Part shown: piece after piece, positions 16,837 through 24,011 of the stretch | Layout: each line of letters opens with the position of its first letter | Position numbering within the stretch: position 1 is the first letter of the stretch | Assembly (NCBI GenBank): GCA_007618135.1 | Contig: PHFX01000149.1 | Location: forward strand, 48,738 to 112,737 | DNA: 64,000 bases | Origin: Candidatus Brocadia sp. WS118 | Lineage (GTDB): Bacteria; Planctomycetota; Brocadiia; Brocadiales; Brocadiaceae | Direction: 5' to 3' | Notes under the pieces: generated by a model | Seen by the model: the letters and a program-made list of their open reading frames with translations, nothing else | What the model was told of the DNA's origin: nothing | The model's database searches: none | Program-made: the position numbers and the translations under genes

Positions 16837-18117
16837 ATGAGTATTCTGGTTGTTGGACTCAACCATAAATCAGCCCCAGTCGAGGTAAGGGAAAAATTAG
16901 CTTTTAATGCCAATAACATTTCCACGGCATTATCGTTGTTTCTCCACAGGCATCAAACGACAGAGACCGTTATCCTGTCAACCTGTAACCGTGTGGAGAT
17001 GTATGTATCATCCCTGGACGGGACTGTTAAAACAGAAGACGTCCTTTCGTTCTTTGCGGATTTTCATAAGATTACCTTAAACGAGTTTTCCCCTTACATG
17101 TATCACTATACTGATGATCGTGCCGTGAATCATCTTTTTTTTGTCACGGCCAGTCTCGATTCCATGGTATTGGGCGAATCACAAATCCTTTCGCAGGTAA
17201 AGGAAGCCTACACGACCGCATCCATGGAAGAGGCAACGGGAAAAGTTATGAACCAGTTATTTCAGCAAGCGCTGAATGTCGCAAAAATCGTGCATACCAA
17301 GACAGCCATAGGAAAAAAAAAGGTTTCCATCAGTTCTGTAGCGGTAGAATTTGCAGAAAAGATATTTCAGGATTTTACCGGCAAGATGGTCCTTGTGGTG
17401 GGCGCCGGGGAAATGTGCGAGCTTTTATTGAAACATCTTTATGAAGAAGGCGCACGCACGATCGTGGTTGCAAACCGTACTTTTGAACGCGCCCAGGAGA
17501 TTGCCAATGCTTTTCAGGGACAGGCTATTAAGTATGAATTACTGGGTGATTATCTTGCAAAAGCGGATATTATTATCAGTTCGACCTCCGCCCCTCACTA
17601 TGTTATTCATGTGGATCAGGTAAAAGACGCTATCCGGCATAGAAGAGGCAATCCCATGTTCCTGATTGATATTGCGGTTCCCCGGGATATAGAACCTGAG
17701 ATTGCCAATATTGACAATGTGTATCTCTATAACATTGATGACCTGCAGTCCGTTGTAAGCCAGAATATTGACGAAAGAAGCAGAGAAGTGGAAAAATGCC
17801 GCGCAATTGTCGAAGAAGAGGTTGATCACTTCATGGCGAGGCTTGAGGAAATGAAGATAGAACCGGCGATAACTCTCTTACGCAACCACTTTCATGCTAT
17901 TGGAAAGGAAGAGCTTGACCGTTTGAAAACAAAACTCAAAGGCATTGACAATGGCGACTGGGAGCAAGTTGTCTACACGGTGGAACGCACGATAAACAAA
18001 CTTCTCCACCACCCGGCAAAGGTTGCTAAACAGGAAGCAAAGAATGGCGGTGGATACCGGTATGTGGAAATCATTAAAAAATTATTTGGTATATTTCATA
18101 CTCCTGATCATACTTAG
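16837..18117 (+). CDS. hemA: Glutamyl-tRNA reductase
   Basis: The 426-residue protein has the HemA start VVGLNHKSAPVEVREK, catalytic Cys50 in LSTCNRVEMY, the SMVLGESQILSQVKEAY block, an NADP-binding VVGAGEMCELL and the C-terminal dimerisation helix. It makes glutamate-1-semialdehyde from Glu-tRNA, the first committed step of C5 heme and siroheme synthesis. The HemX/CcsA-like gene directly upstream probably belongs to the same transcript. Confidence 0.96.
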   Translation: MSILVVGLNHKSAPVEVREKLAFNANNISTALSLFLHRHQTTETVILSTCNRVEMYVSSLDGTVKTEDVLSFFADFHKITLNEFSPYMYHYTDDRAVNHLFFVTASLDSMVLGESQILSQVKEAYTTASMEEATGKVMNQLFQQALNVAKIVHTKTAIGKKKVSISSVAVEFAEKIFQDFTGKMVLVVGAGEMCELLLKHLYEEGARTIVVANRTFERAQEIANAFQGQAIKYELLGDYLAKADIIISSTSAPHYVIHVDQVKDAIRHRRGNPMFLIDIAVPRDIEPEIANIDNVYLYNIDDLQSVVSQNIDERSREVEKCRAIVEEEVDHFMARLEEMKIEPAITLLRNHFHAIGKEELDRLKTKLKGIDNGDWEQVVYTVERTINKLLHHPAKVAKQEAKNGGGYRYVEIIKKLFGIFHTPDHT

Positions 18118-18121
18118 CATT

Positions 18122-18277
18122 TCACAGGTTTATAAATTGTGATTTCTTACATGTTTGAAAATTAAGTGTAGTTAACAGTTTTGTATATTCCTCTTCTCTT
18201 TGTTTGGTTAACTGAAATATGGCAATCATCGATACCATAAAAATACCTCCAATCATAATGCTGATCGCTAACAACAT
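18122..18277 (-). CDS. 51-residue single-span membrane peptide
   Basis: The frame starts with MLLAISIMIGGIFMVSMIAI, one membrane helix, followed by a charged tail (KQREEEYTKLL). GGAGG lies eight bases before the chosen ATG; an ATG two codons earlier is too close to it. The gene ends five bases from the hemA stop on the other strand. The family is not recognised. A longer overlapping frame in this area runs into the cyclase gene and is not preferred. Confidence 0.5.
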   Translation of the reverse strand: MLLAISIMIGGIFMVSMIAIFQLTKQREEEYTKLLTTLNFQTCKKSQFINL

Positions 18278-18345
18278 ATTCATGGCCTCCTTTCATTTCC
18301 AAACGTAACGTTACTGTATAGGATTTCATTTTATTTATGCGGTTT

Positions 18346-19371
18346 TTACGCTTTCCCTGAAACTTTCCATTCGCAGGCCCTATTGCCACCCAGTTTTTTA
18401 GCGGTATACATCGCCTTATCAGCATGAACAAGCAGTGACTTTACACTAAAATTACGATATTGACCAATTCCAGCGATACCAATACTGATCGTCTTTTGAA
18501 CTGATTTACCCTTTTGTGGAATGTGGAACTTACTGTTCCTGAAACTCTTCAGGATGCGATTGGCAACGACAAGGGCTCTCCGGCATGAAGTTTCAGGTAA
18601 TATTATGGTGAATTCCTCACCGTCATAACGACACGGGACATCAATCCCTTTTCGTACATATTTTTTTACAAAGTTACCCAGACGTTGCAATATTTTGTCA
18701 CCCATGGCGTGTCCATAGGTATCGTTAAAATCTTTGAATTTATCGATGTCGATAAAAAGGAGGCTTACGTCGTGATGGAGTCGCTTCGCCCTCAATACTT
18801 CTTTTTCTAAGATATCATCAAAATATCTTCTGTTGTACAAACCAGTCAGTTTGTCGGTAATAGACAATTTTTCGAGTTCGTCCTGAAGCTGTTTCCTTCC
18901 GGTAATATCTCTCAGGATTTCCATCTTATATATTTCCTTGTTTCCATATACAAATGGCACAACAAGTGAATCATATACCTTTCCCTTTATCGGCCGTTCT
19001 AGCTGTACCGTCTGTCCCTTCCGGACCGCATTCATATCGTTATCTTGGCATGGAATTTCATTGTTACATATTACCTGGTAACAATATTTTCCCACAGATA
19101 CGCCGTATTCATCTGTTGCAGGTTTATTCATATACACAATCTTGTTTTCTTTATCCATGATAAAAATCATATCTTTCATGTTTGAAAGGATGGCATTGAA
19201 TAAATCATCTTGTTTGTTAATAATTGTATGTGATTGCGAAAGTGTATGATACGGCTTGTTTCGTCCTAAGGGCATAAGGTTAATGGTATGGAAAGGGTTT
19301 TCTCCTTCCTGCTGAAGGTTTTTTTCCGGGATTTGCTGCGCATTGCCCTTCACATATTCTTTTTGCTGCAA
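18346..19371 (-). CDS. PAS-GGDEF diguanylate cyclase
   Basis: The 341-residue protein has a PAS sensor (about 55-160; IFIMDKENKIVYMN), a short linker with the DITGRK motif, and a GGDEF domain (about 170-335; SITDKLTGLYNRRYFD, FIDIDKFKDFND). The active-site loop reads RYDGEEF (248-254), so the first Gly of GGEEF is Asp. No RxxD inhibition site is visible five residues upstream. The start is TTG with GAAAGG upstream. It would make cyclic di-GMP if the Asp is tolerated; otherwise it is a degenerate receptor. Confidence 0.85.
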   Translation of the reverse strand: MQQKEYVKGNAQQIPEKNLQQEGENPFHTINLMPLGRNKPYHTLSQSHTIINKQDDLFNAILSNMKDMIFIMDKENKIVYMNKPATDEYGVSVGKYCYQVICNNEIPCQDNDMNAVRKGQTVQLERPIKGKVYDSLVVPFVYGNKEIYKMEILRDITGRKQLQDELEKLSITDKLTGLYNRRYFDDILEKEVLRAKRLHHDVSLLFIDIDKFKDFNDTYGHAMGDKILQRLGNFVKKYVRKGIDVPCRYDGEEFTIILPETSCRRALVVANRILKSFRNSKFHIPQKGKSVQKTISIGIAGIGQYRNFSVKSLLVHADKAMYTAKKLGGNRACEWKVSGKA

Positions 19372-19550
19372 TCTGTGACCTTTCGTCTACCGGCAATTCT
19401 ATTGTTGTAGGTAATTTTGATTCATATGTACATGACATATTATATATCCTCTGGCAACAGAAATTTGTTCTGCTCTACTACGTTTCAGATTTCAATCTAC
19501 CTATGAATAGTTTTCCAGTAGTATGTTAAACAGGGTAAAATAAATTAAAT

Positions 19551-19579
19551 TTGACATACATGAATAATTCCTTTACATT
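19551..19579 (+). promoter_or_regulatory. Candidate promoter for ftrB-trxA
   Basis: TTGACA (19551-19556), a 17-base spacer and TACATT (19574-19579) form a good sigma70-type pair, giving a leader of about 50 bases before the ftrB start. Confidence 0.5.
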
Positions 19580-19636
19580 AGGGTTTAATGAAAATGTAAT
19601 CTATCAGAATGCACAATAATTCTGTACGTTGATGAC

Positions 19637-19948
19637 ATGGATGATAACCGAGAGCAAGAAGAAAGACAAATCCGTAAAATACTCAATGAATATACGGTTC
19701 ATAGCCCTTATAAGCTCAATCCGGATGGTAAAATTGTTGATAGAGTAGTGAAGGGGCTGGTAATGCGCAAGATTAAATTCGGGTACGCATATTGCCCCTG
19801 TCGTTTGGTAACGGGAGATAAGGACAAAGATAAGAAAATTATTTGTCCGTGTGTTTATCATGCTGAAGAAATCGAGCGTGATGGAGAATGCCACTGCAAC
19901 CTTTTTGTAAGGGAAAATTATCAAAGAAGAGATGAAAAAGGAGAATAA
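19637..19948 (+). CDS. ftrB: Ferredoxin-thioredoxin reductase catalytic (beta) chain
   Basis: The 103-residue protein has the FTR signature: CPC at 53-55, CPC at 70-72 and CHC at 85-87. These cysteines hold a 4Fe-4S cluster beside the active disulfide (Cys55/Cys85 by analogy). It moves electrons from ferredoxin to thioredoxin. The thioredoxin gene starts two bases after its stop, so reductase and substrate are made together. No variable (alpha) subunit is next to it, as in many anaerobes that have only the catalytic chain. Confidence 0.92.
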   Translation: MDDNREQEERQIRKILNEYTVHSPYKLNPDGKIVDRVVKGLVMRKIKFGYAYCPCRLVTGDKDKDKKIICPCVYHAEEIERDGECHCNLFVRENYQRRDEKGE

Positions 19949-19950
19949 AT

Positions 19951-20277
19951 ATGTCTGGAGACGTCACGGTTATTACCGATGCAAGTTTTGATGGTGAGGT
20001 ATTGAAATCGAATATTCCTGTCTTAGTGGATTTTTGGGCTGCCTGGTGCGGTCCTTGCCGCCAACTTGCCCCTATAATCGATGAACTCGCGACAGAATAT
20101 AAGGGAAAAGCAAAGGTGGGAAAACTTGATACGGAAGAAAATAACAACACCCCGGCTAAATTTGGGATTACAGCAATACCTACGATTATTCTGTTTAAAA
20201 ATGGCCAAGCCGTGAATAAAATGGTTGGCGTAAAATCAAAGAAAGACTTAAAAGCCGCGCTGGATGCCCAACTATAG
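19951..20277 (+). CDS. trxA: Thioredoxin
   Basis: The 108-residue protein is a standard single-domain thioredoxin with the redox motif WAAWCGPCRQ and the cis-Pro segment ITAIPTIILF. It reduces protein disulfides in the cytoplasm. AAAGGAG ends the ftrB gene and serves as its ribosome-binding site. The tight coupling shows that ferredoxin rather than NADPH is the probable reductant. Confidence 0.96.
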   Translation: MSGDVTVITDASFDGEVLKSNIPVLVDFWAAWCGPCRQLAPIIDELATEYKGKAKVGKLDTEENNNTPAKFGITAIPTIILFKNGQAVNKMVGVKSKKDLKAALDAQL

Positions 20278-20304
20278 TAAACGCGCAAAATGAAAATTGT
20301 CTTT

Positions 20305-20400
20305 GCGAGGGCGTTAGCCCGAAGCAATCTCAATGGTGGGATTGCTTCACGGAGTTTGCACTGAGCAAAGCAAATGTGCCCGCAATGGTATTGCCTGGCA
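20305..20400. repeat. Palindromic intergenic repeat (REP-like)
   Basis: GGGC-gtta-GCCC (20309-20320) is followed by GAAGCAATC and GATTGCTTC (20321-20348), a perfect 9-bp stem with a 10-base loop, then more hairpin-prone sequence. This form of repeat is common between genes in many bacteria. It sits between the convergent trxA and trpC genes. Confidence 0.55.
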
Positions 20401-20422
20401 ATTTATTTAAGATGTAAGGTGG

Positions 20423-21205
20423 TTACGTTTTTCCCAGGAGCTCATGAAGTGTAGCTGGGATATCATTGCTTTTCATTAAGGTTTCACCAACCAAAATAGC
20501 GTTGACCCCCTTATTGAATAGTCGTAGTATTTCTGCGCGTGTTTTTATGCCGCTTTCACTGACAATAATTTTCCCGCCAGGAATCAAGGGTCTGAGCCGA
20601 AACGTGGTTTCCAGGTTAATGGTAAATGTTGCAAGATCACGATTATTTATGCCAATAATACCGGCACTGGTTTGCAACACTTTTCGTAATTCAGATTCCG
20701 TATGCACTTCGATCAGACAGTCCATTTCCAGCTCTTTTGCCAGATTTAAAAGGTTCTGAATTTCGTCTTCCGGAAGAAGTGCTGCAATAAGCAATATGGC
20801 ATCTGCTCCGGCGGATCGGGCCTCGTAAATTTGATACGGGTCAATAATAAAATCCTTTCTCAGCACAGGTAAATCTATGCACGCTTTGACATCAGTCACG
20901 TACGACAAATTACCCTGGAAATATTTTTCATCGGTAAGGACAGAAATAGCCGCAGCGCCTCCTTCCTGATAAAGAAGGGCAATTTCGATTGGTTTAAAAT
21001 CATCCCTGATGATTCCTGCAGAGGGTGAAGCTTTCTTTATTTCAGCAATGATGCTGATGTTCCTGTCGGACTTCAGCGCCCTGCTAAAAGATTTCGTACC
21101 CCCCCTCTTTTGAATCCTCTTCTCCAATACCGCAAGTGGAATGCGTTTTTTGCTTTTTGCAACTTCACATAATTTGTACTGATAAATATCGTCTAAAATA
21201 TTCAT
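20423..21205 (-). CDS. trpC: Indole-3-glycerol-phosphate synthase
   Basis: The 260-residue TIM barrel has the TrpC blocks IIAEIKKASPSAGIIR, PVLRKDFIID and IGINNRDLATF, and the phosphate site IVSESGIKT near the C-terminus. It closes the indole ring in tryptophan synthesis. Its ATG overlaps the stop of the upstream membrane protein by four bases (ATGA). No other trp gene is beside it, so the pathway is scattered, as in many planctomycetes. Confidence 0.95.
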   Translation of the reverse strand: MNILDDIYQYKLCEVAKSKKRIPLAVLEKRIQKRGGTKSFSRALKSDRNISIIAEIKKASPSAGIIRDDFKPIEIALLYQEGGAAAISVLTDEKYFQGNLSYVTDVKACIDLPVLRKDFIIDPYQIYEARSAGADAILLIAALLPEDEIQNLLNLAKELEMDCLIEVHTESELRKVLQTSAGIIGINNRDLATFTINLETTFRLRPLIPGGKIIVSESGIKTRAEILRLFNKGVNAILVGETLMKSNDIPATLHELLGKT

Positions 21206-21639
21206 AATTGCTTTTGCTTTAAGAAAAGTTTCGTAAAACGGTTGTTCTTATCCGGGAAGGTATTTGTCGTAATGAGTATTTGCATAGAAGGAAGGACATA
21301 AATCAGCCGAAAGGACACCCAGCAGCACAAAACTAACCGTAGGGTAAGATACGTTGTGTGTTGGATAAAGAATCTAACAAGGAAATTGCAAGAAAGCATT
21401 ACAAACAATGCTATTGCTGCATATAGGCAGTTTTTACAGCGGTATCGGATACCATATCCCAAAGCCATCATAAATAATCCTATGGTAAGATAGCTGAATC
21501 CATAGCCGCGTTGAGCAAGCCCTTGACTCATCGTAAGCGCAAGAATACTCAGAATGGTACCTAAGATACCAAGAAAAATGATCAGATTTGCTACTTTTCC
21601 TACCCGTTGTGCGTGATTTATCCGGTGTTTTTCGTCCAT
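21202..21639 (-). CDS. Hypothetical four-helix membrane protein
   Basis: The 145-residue protein begins MDEKHRINHAQ and has about four hydrophobic segments, including LIIFLGILGTILSILAL and YLTIGLFMMALGYGI. The start at 21639 is chosen because it lies one base after the UPF0016 stop; the longer frame would run into that gene. It sits between UPF0016 and trpC and overlaps trpC by four bases, so all three are probably cotranscribed. No family is recognised. Confidence 0.65.
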   Translation of the reverse strand: MDEKHRINHAQRVGKVANLIIFLGILGTILSILALTMSQGLAQRGYGFSYLTIGLFMMALGYGIRYRCKNCLYAAIALFVMLSCNFLVRFFIQHTTYLTLRLVLCCWVSFRLIYVLPSMQILITTNTFPDKNNRFTKLFLKQKQL

Positions 21640-21640
21640 T

Positions 21641-21913
21641 TCAAATTTTACCAAATAAAATAAGGATACCAACAATAATAAAAGCAATAGCCGCCCCTAC
21701 CTTTATGAAATTGATGGGTAAAAATTTGGTTATAATCCCACCCACAGCGACTCCAATAACCGTAACTACTGCAAATGCAAGCATGGTACCTATGAAAACC
21801 AGCACCGGTTTATTTGTCTTGCTGGTCATAAGTATGGATGCAAGTTGTGTCTTGTCACCGAGTTCTGCCAAAAAAATGGTGATGAAGGTGCTCACGATAA
21901 TCTTCCAATCCAT
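21641..21913 (-). CDS. UPF0016/GDT1 (TMEM165-type) cation transporter, half-size
   Basis: The 90-residue protein has three membrane helices and the family motif ELGDKTQLA. Larger members have two such repeats in one chain; this one has a single copy, so it must dimerise or pair with a second gene. The family moves Mn or Ca ions out of the cytoplasm. CAGGAG lies nine bases before the ATG, and a hairpin-rich leader with a terminator precedes it. Confidence 0.85.
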   Translation of the reverse strand: MDWKIIVSTFITIFLAELGDKTQLASILMTSKTNKPVLVFIGTMLAFAVVTVIGVAVGGIITKFLPINFIKVGAAIAFIIVGILILFGKI

Positions 21914-21953
21914 AGTGCGGTATCTCCTGTAATAAATTATTGAAATTCAACCA

Positions 21954-22080
21954 TAAAAAAGGGCATATCAGAATATGGCGAGAGAGTCGACCTCATGCAA
22001 GTATTTCCTAATTGAGCACCCGGTTACTTTTTATTCCTCAACCAGGGCAGCTATGCTACCAGTTTGAAATTTCTCTACGT
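21954..22080 (-). promoter_or_regulatory. Structured leader with intrinsic terminator before the UPF0016 gene
   Basis: On the minus strand the leader has a GGTAGC-ata-GCTGCC hairpin, further complementary blocks and, at 21962-21979, a short stem CATAT-tctg-ATATG followed by CTTTTTT about 40 bases before the start codon. This is the shape of an attenuator or riboswitch. Manganese (yybP-ykoY) elements often precede this family, but their GGGGAGUA core is not visible here, so no ligand is assigned. Confidence 0.45.
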
Positions 22081-22092
22081 TTGAAAATAAAA

Positions 22093-22122
22093 AACCTCCC
22101 GTATTCAAAAATACGGGAGGTT
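22093..22122 (-). terminator. Terminator of the Rh channel gene
   Basis: A perfect 13-bp stem AACCTCCCGTATT and its complement close a 4-base loop. The minus strand continues into TTTTTTATTTTC. It lies about 30 bases after the channel stop codon. Confidence 0.88.
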
Positions 22123-22151
22123 CTAGGCAATAAATCTTTTTCAATAAAATC

Positions 22152-23552
22152 TTAGTGATGCTCCTCTTCAACGATAAATTCTACGGCATCATCATAAGAT
22201 TGTTTTCTGTAACCAAACAAAGACACAATGGTTCCTGCCGCAAGCCCTGTAATCCAGGCAATAATAAACGTCACAAACACGCCTTTGATTTGTAATCCTG
22301 GCACAACATCTTTGGCAATAAAGATAGCTGCCAGACCGCCAAGCATACCAGGCATTCCATGCAGGTTGTGAACACCACAGGTGTCAATCCCTTTGATTGC
22401 CTTTTGGATTCGTGGTTGAATGAGGGCAAAACCGATGACACTTAGAATACCAGCAATGAAGCCCAGCATCAGAGAAGCCTTTGGTGTTGTATGAGCACAT
22501 GAAGAACCAATTGCGACACCACCGGCAAGGGCTGCATTGGCCATATCTTCTATAGCAATCTTTTTCCGGATCATGGCGCTAGCGATGTACGTAGATACGG
22601 TCGCGCCACAAAGCGAAAGAATGGTGTTTACAGCAGCCAGCGGCATCTTTGAAATTTCTGCCGGTGCAGCGCAGAAGGAAGGCCAGAAGATCCACAGAAT
22701 CATACTCCCTAACATGGAGAATTGATTACTGAGCTTATCGGATTCAATTTTTTTGTTAAAATCCTCACTCGTGGTCATCCTGACAATTACCCCTAATCCA
22801 AAATAGGCGCCAAACTGGTGAATAACAATAGAACCACCGGTATCGATCAATTGCCCCTTTGGGATAAGTCCCATACCATTATCTAACATAATCCATTCAT
22901 TCAGCATATACGAGGGAACAAATATCAATGACATGATAATATATTGGGACATCTTTAATCTTCCCAGGAAAGCACCCGTAGCAATCAATATACTTGCAGC
23001 GCAAAATTCAGCGAGGATCAACCGGTCCATGGTTAATTCTGCAGGTTCTCCGAAGATATGCATTTTCTTGAGAAACATATAATAAGGGAGGACGACGCTA
23101 ACTGCAATATATGTTGCAGTAACCGCGCCGTAACCGTATCTTTTTACGAAAACCATTAAAAATCCGAAACCGACCATTAACATGGCCATCACGTGAATTG
23201 CCTTGCCGTATTTAGCCAGTTCAAGAAAATCCTCCATGGCTTCGGAAATTCCTCCTCCCGGGCTTACACTTTGGGCAGAAGCGGGTTCTGTCTTGATTGT
23301 TGCCGGAGTTTCGCCGCCATTACTGGCAAGGAGAATCACATGATTTTCTGCATCTAACCCTGCCGTCTGCTCTATTGACGGCCATGGTTGCAAATCATCC
23401 TGGTTTTCATAGATTGAAAACTCCGCATGATCCAGTGATTGACTCTTTAAGACTTCTGCACCATAGCCGTGCTGTATTACCCCAAACAAAGGAATACATA
23501 AAAGACCAAGGCATAGCACAACGCACAAATTTAAAAACCTTCTTACTGTCAT
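22152..23552 (-). CDS. Rh50-type ammonium/ammonia channel
   Basis: The 466-residue protein has a signal peptide (about 1-31) and roughly 80 exported residues before the 11-helix Amt/Rh core. Its signatures are Rh-type rather than AmtB-type: IHQFGAYFGLG with His245, and VHNLHGMPG with His395 and His398. Rh channels conduct ammonia/ammonium; ammonium is a main substrate in anammox. AAGGAGGG precedes the ATG, and a sigma54-like site lies upstream. Only one nitrogen-uptake gene is here; no GlnK follows. The long N-terminal extension is unusual. Confidence 0.88.
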   Translation of the reverse strand: MTVRRFLNLCVVLCLGLLCIPLFGVIQHGYGAEVLKSQSLDHAEFSIYENQDDLQPWPSIEQTAGLDAENHVILLASNGGETPATIKTEPASAQSVSPGGGISEAMEDFLELAKYGKAIHVMAMLMVGFGFLMVFVKRYGYGAVTATYIAVSVVLPYYMFLKKMHIFGEPAELTMDRLILAEFCAASILIATGAFLGRLKMSQYIIMSLIFVPSYMLNEWIMLDNGMGLIPKGQLIDTGGSIVIHQFGAYFGLGVIVRMTTSEDFNKKIESDKLSNQFSMLGSMILWIFWPSFCAAPAEISKMPLAAVNTILSLCGATVSTYIASAMIRKKIAIEDMANAALAGGVAIGSSCAHTTPKASLMLGFIAGILSVIGFALIQPRIQKAIKGIDTCGVHNLHGMPGMLGGLAAIFIAKDVVPGLQIKGVFVTFIIAWITGLAAGTIVSLFGYRKQSYDDAVEFIVEEEHH

Positions 23553-23657
23553 CTGGTCGCCCTCCTTTTCTTGTAAAAATAATGTTTCATGATATCAACA
23601 CATTCTATTTCAAAACTTATATCGCAAAACACTATAAATTATTCGTAATCCGAATGG

Positions 23658-23673
23658 TGCACGGTTTCAGCCA
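23658..23673 (-). promoter_or_regulatory. Possible sigma54 promoter of the Rh channel gene
   Basis: The minus-strand sequence TGGCTGAAACCGTGCA keeps the GG and GC dinucleotides at the exact -24/-12 spacing of sigma54 promoters. It would give a leader of about 93 bases. Nitrogen-regulated sigma54 control fits an ammonium channel, but the match is partial. Confidence 0.35.
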
Positions 23674-24011
23674 TTAAGCAAAATTTTTTTCACTTTTTAT
23701 CAAACGTTCTCAAACGTTCATCTGGTTGCATAACCATTATGAGTCCGTAATGCACCGTAGTTTCATATACGGCTATCTGCTGCCTTGTATTGATATTTTG
23801 GGATATATATAGTTTATTTGACTGAAAATATCAAGTGAAAAGTCTCTGTTAATGCGATTGTTTTAAAATATACATAAGATATTAATAAAAAGAGAGCGAA
23901 ATACATGCCAGAAACAATTTTGACGAGAACGATACGGAGATGATTCGAAATTGAAGATGTCCGTGTAATTTGGGAATATCGGTTAGTGAAATGCTTTATG
24001 GGCAGTTAGGA
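23674..24011. other. AT-rich intergenic region
   Basis: No gene is seen between the Rh channel promoter area and the next gene end. A short direct repeat, CAAACGTTCT/CAAACGTTCA, lies at about 23701-23720. The rest is AT-rich without a clear hairpin. Confidence 0.4.

Noticed and set aside
18162..18431. 89-codon frame overlapping the cyclase end
   Set aside because: It overlaps the conserved GGDEF C-terminus, while the smaller frame at 18122-18277 has a much better start site and a membrane helix.
21914..22080. Assignment of the UPF0016 leader as a yybP-ykoY manganese riboswitch
   Set aside because: The conserved GGGGAGUA-type loop could not be found on the minus strand; only the gene family suggests it.
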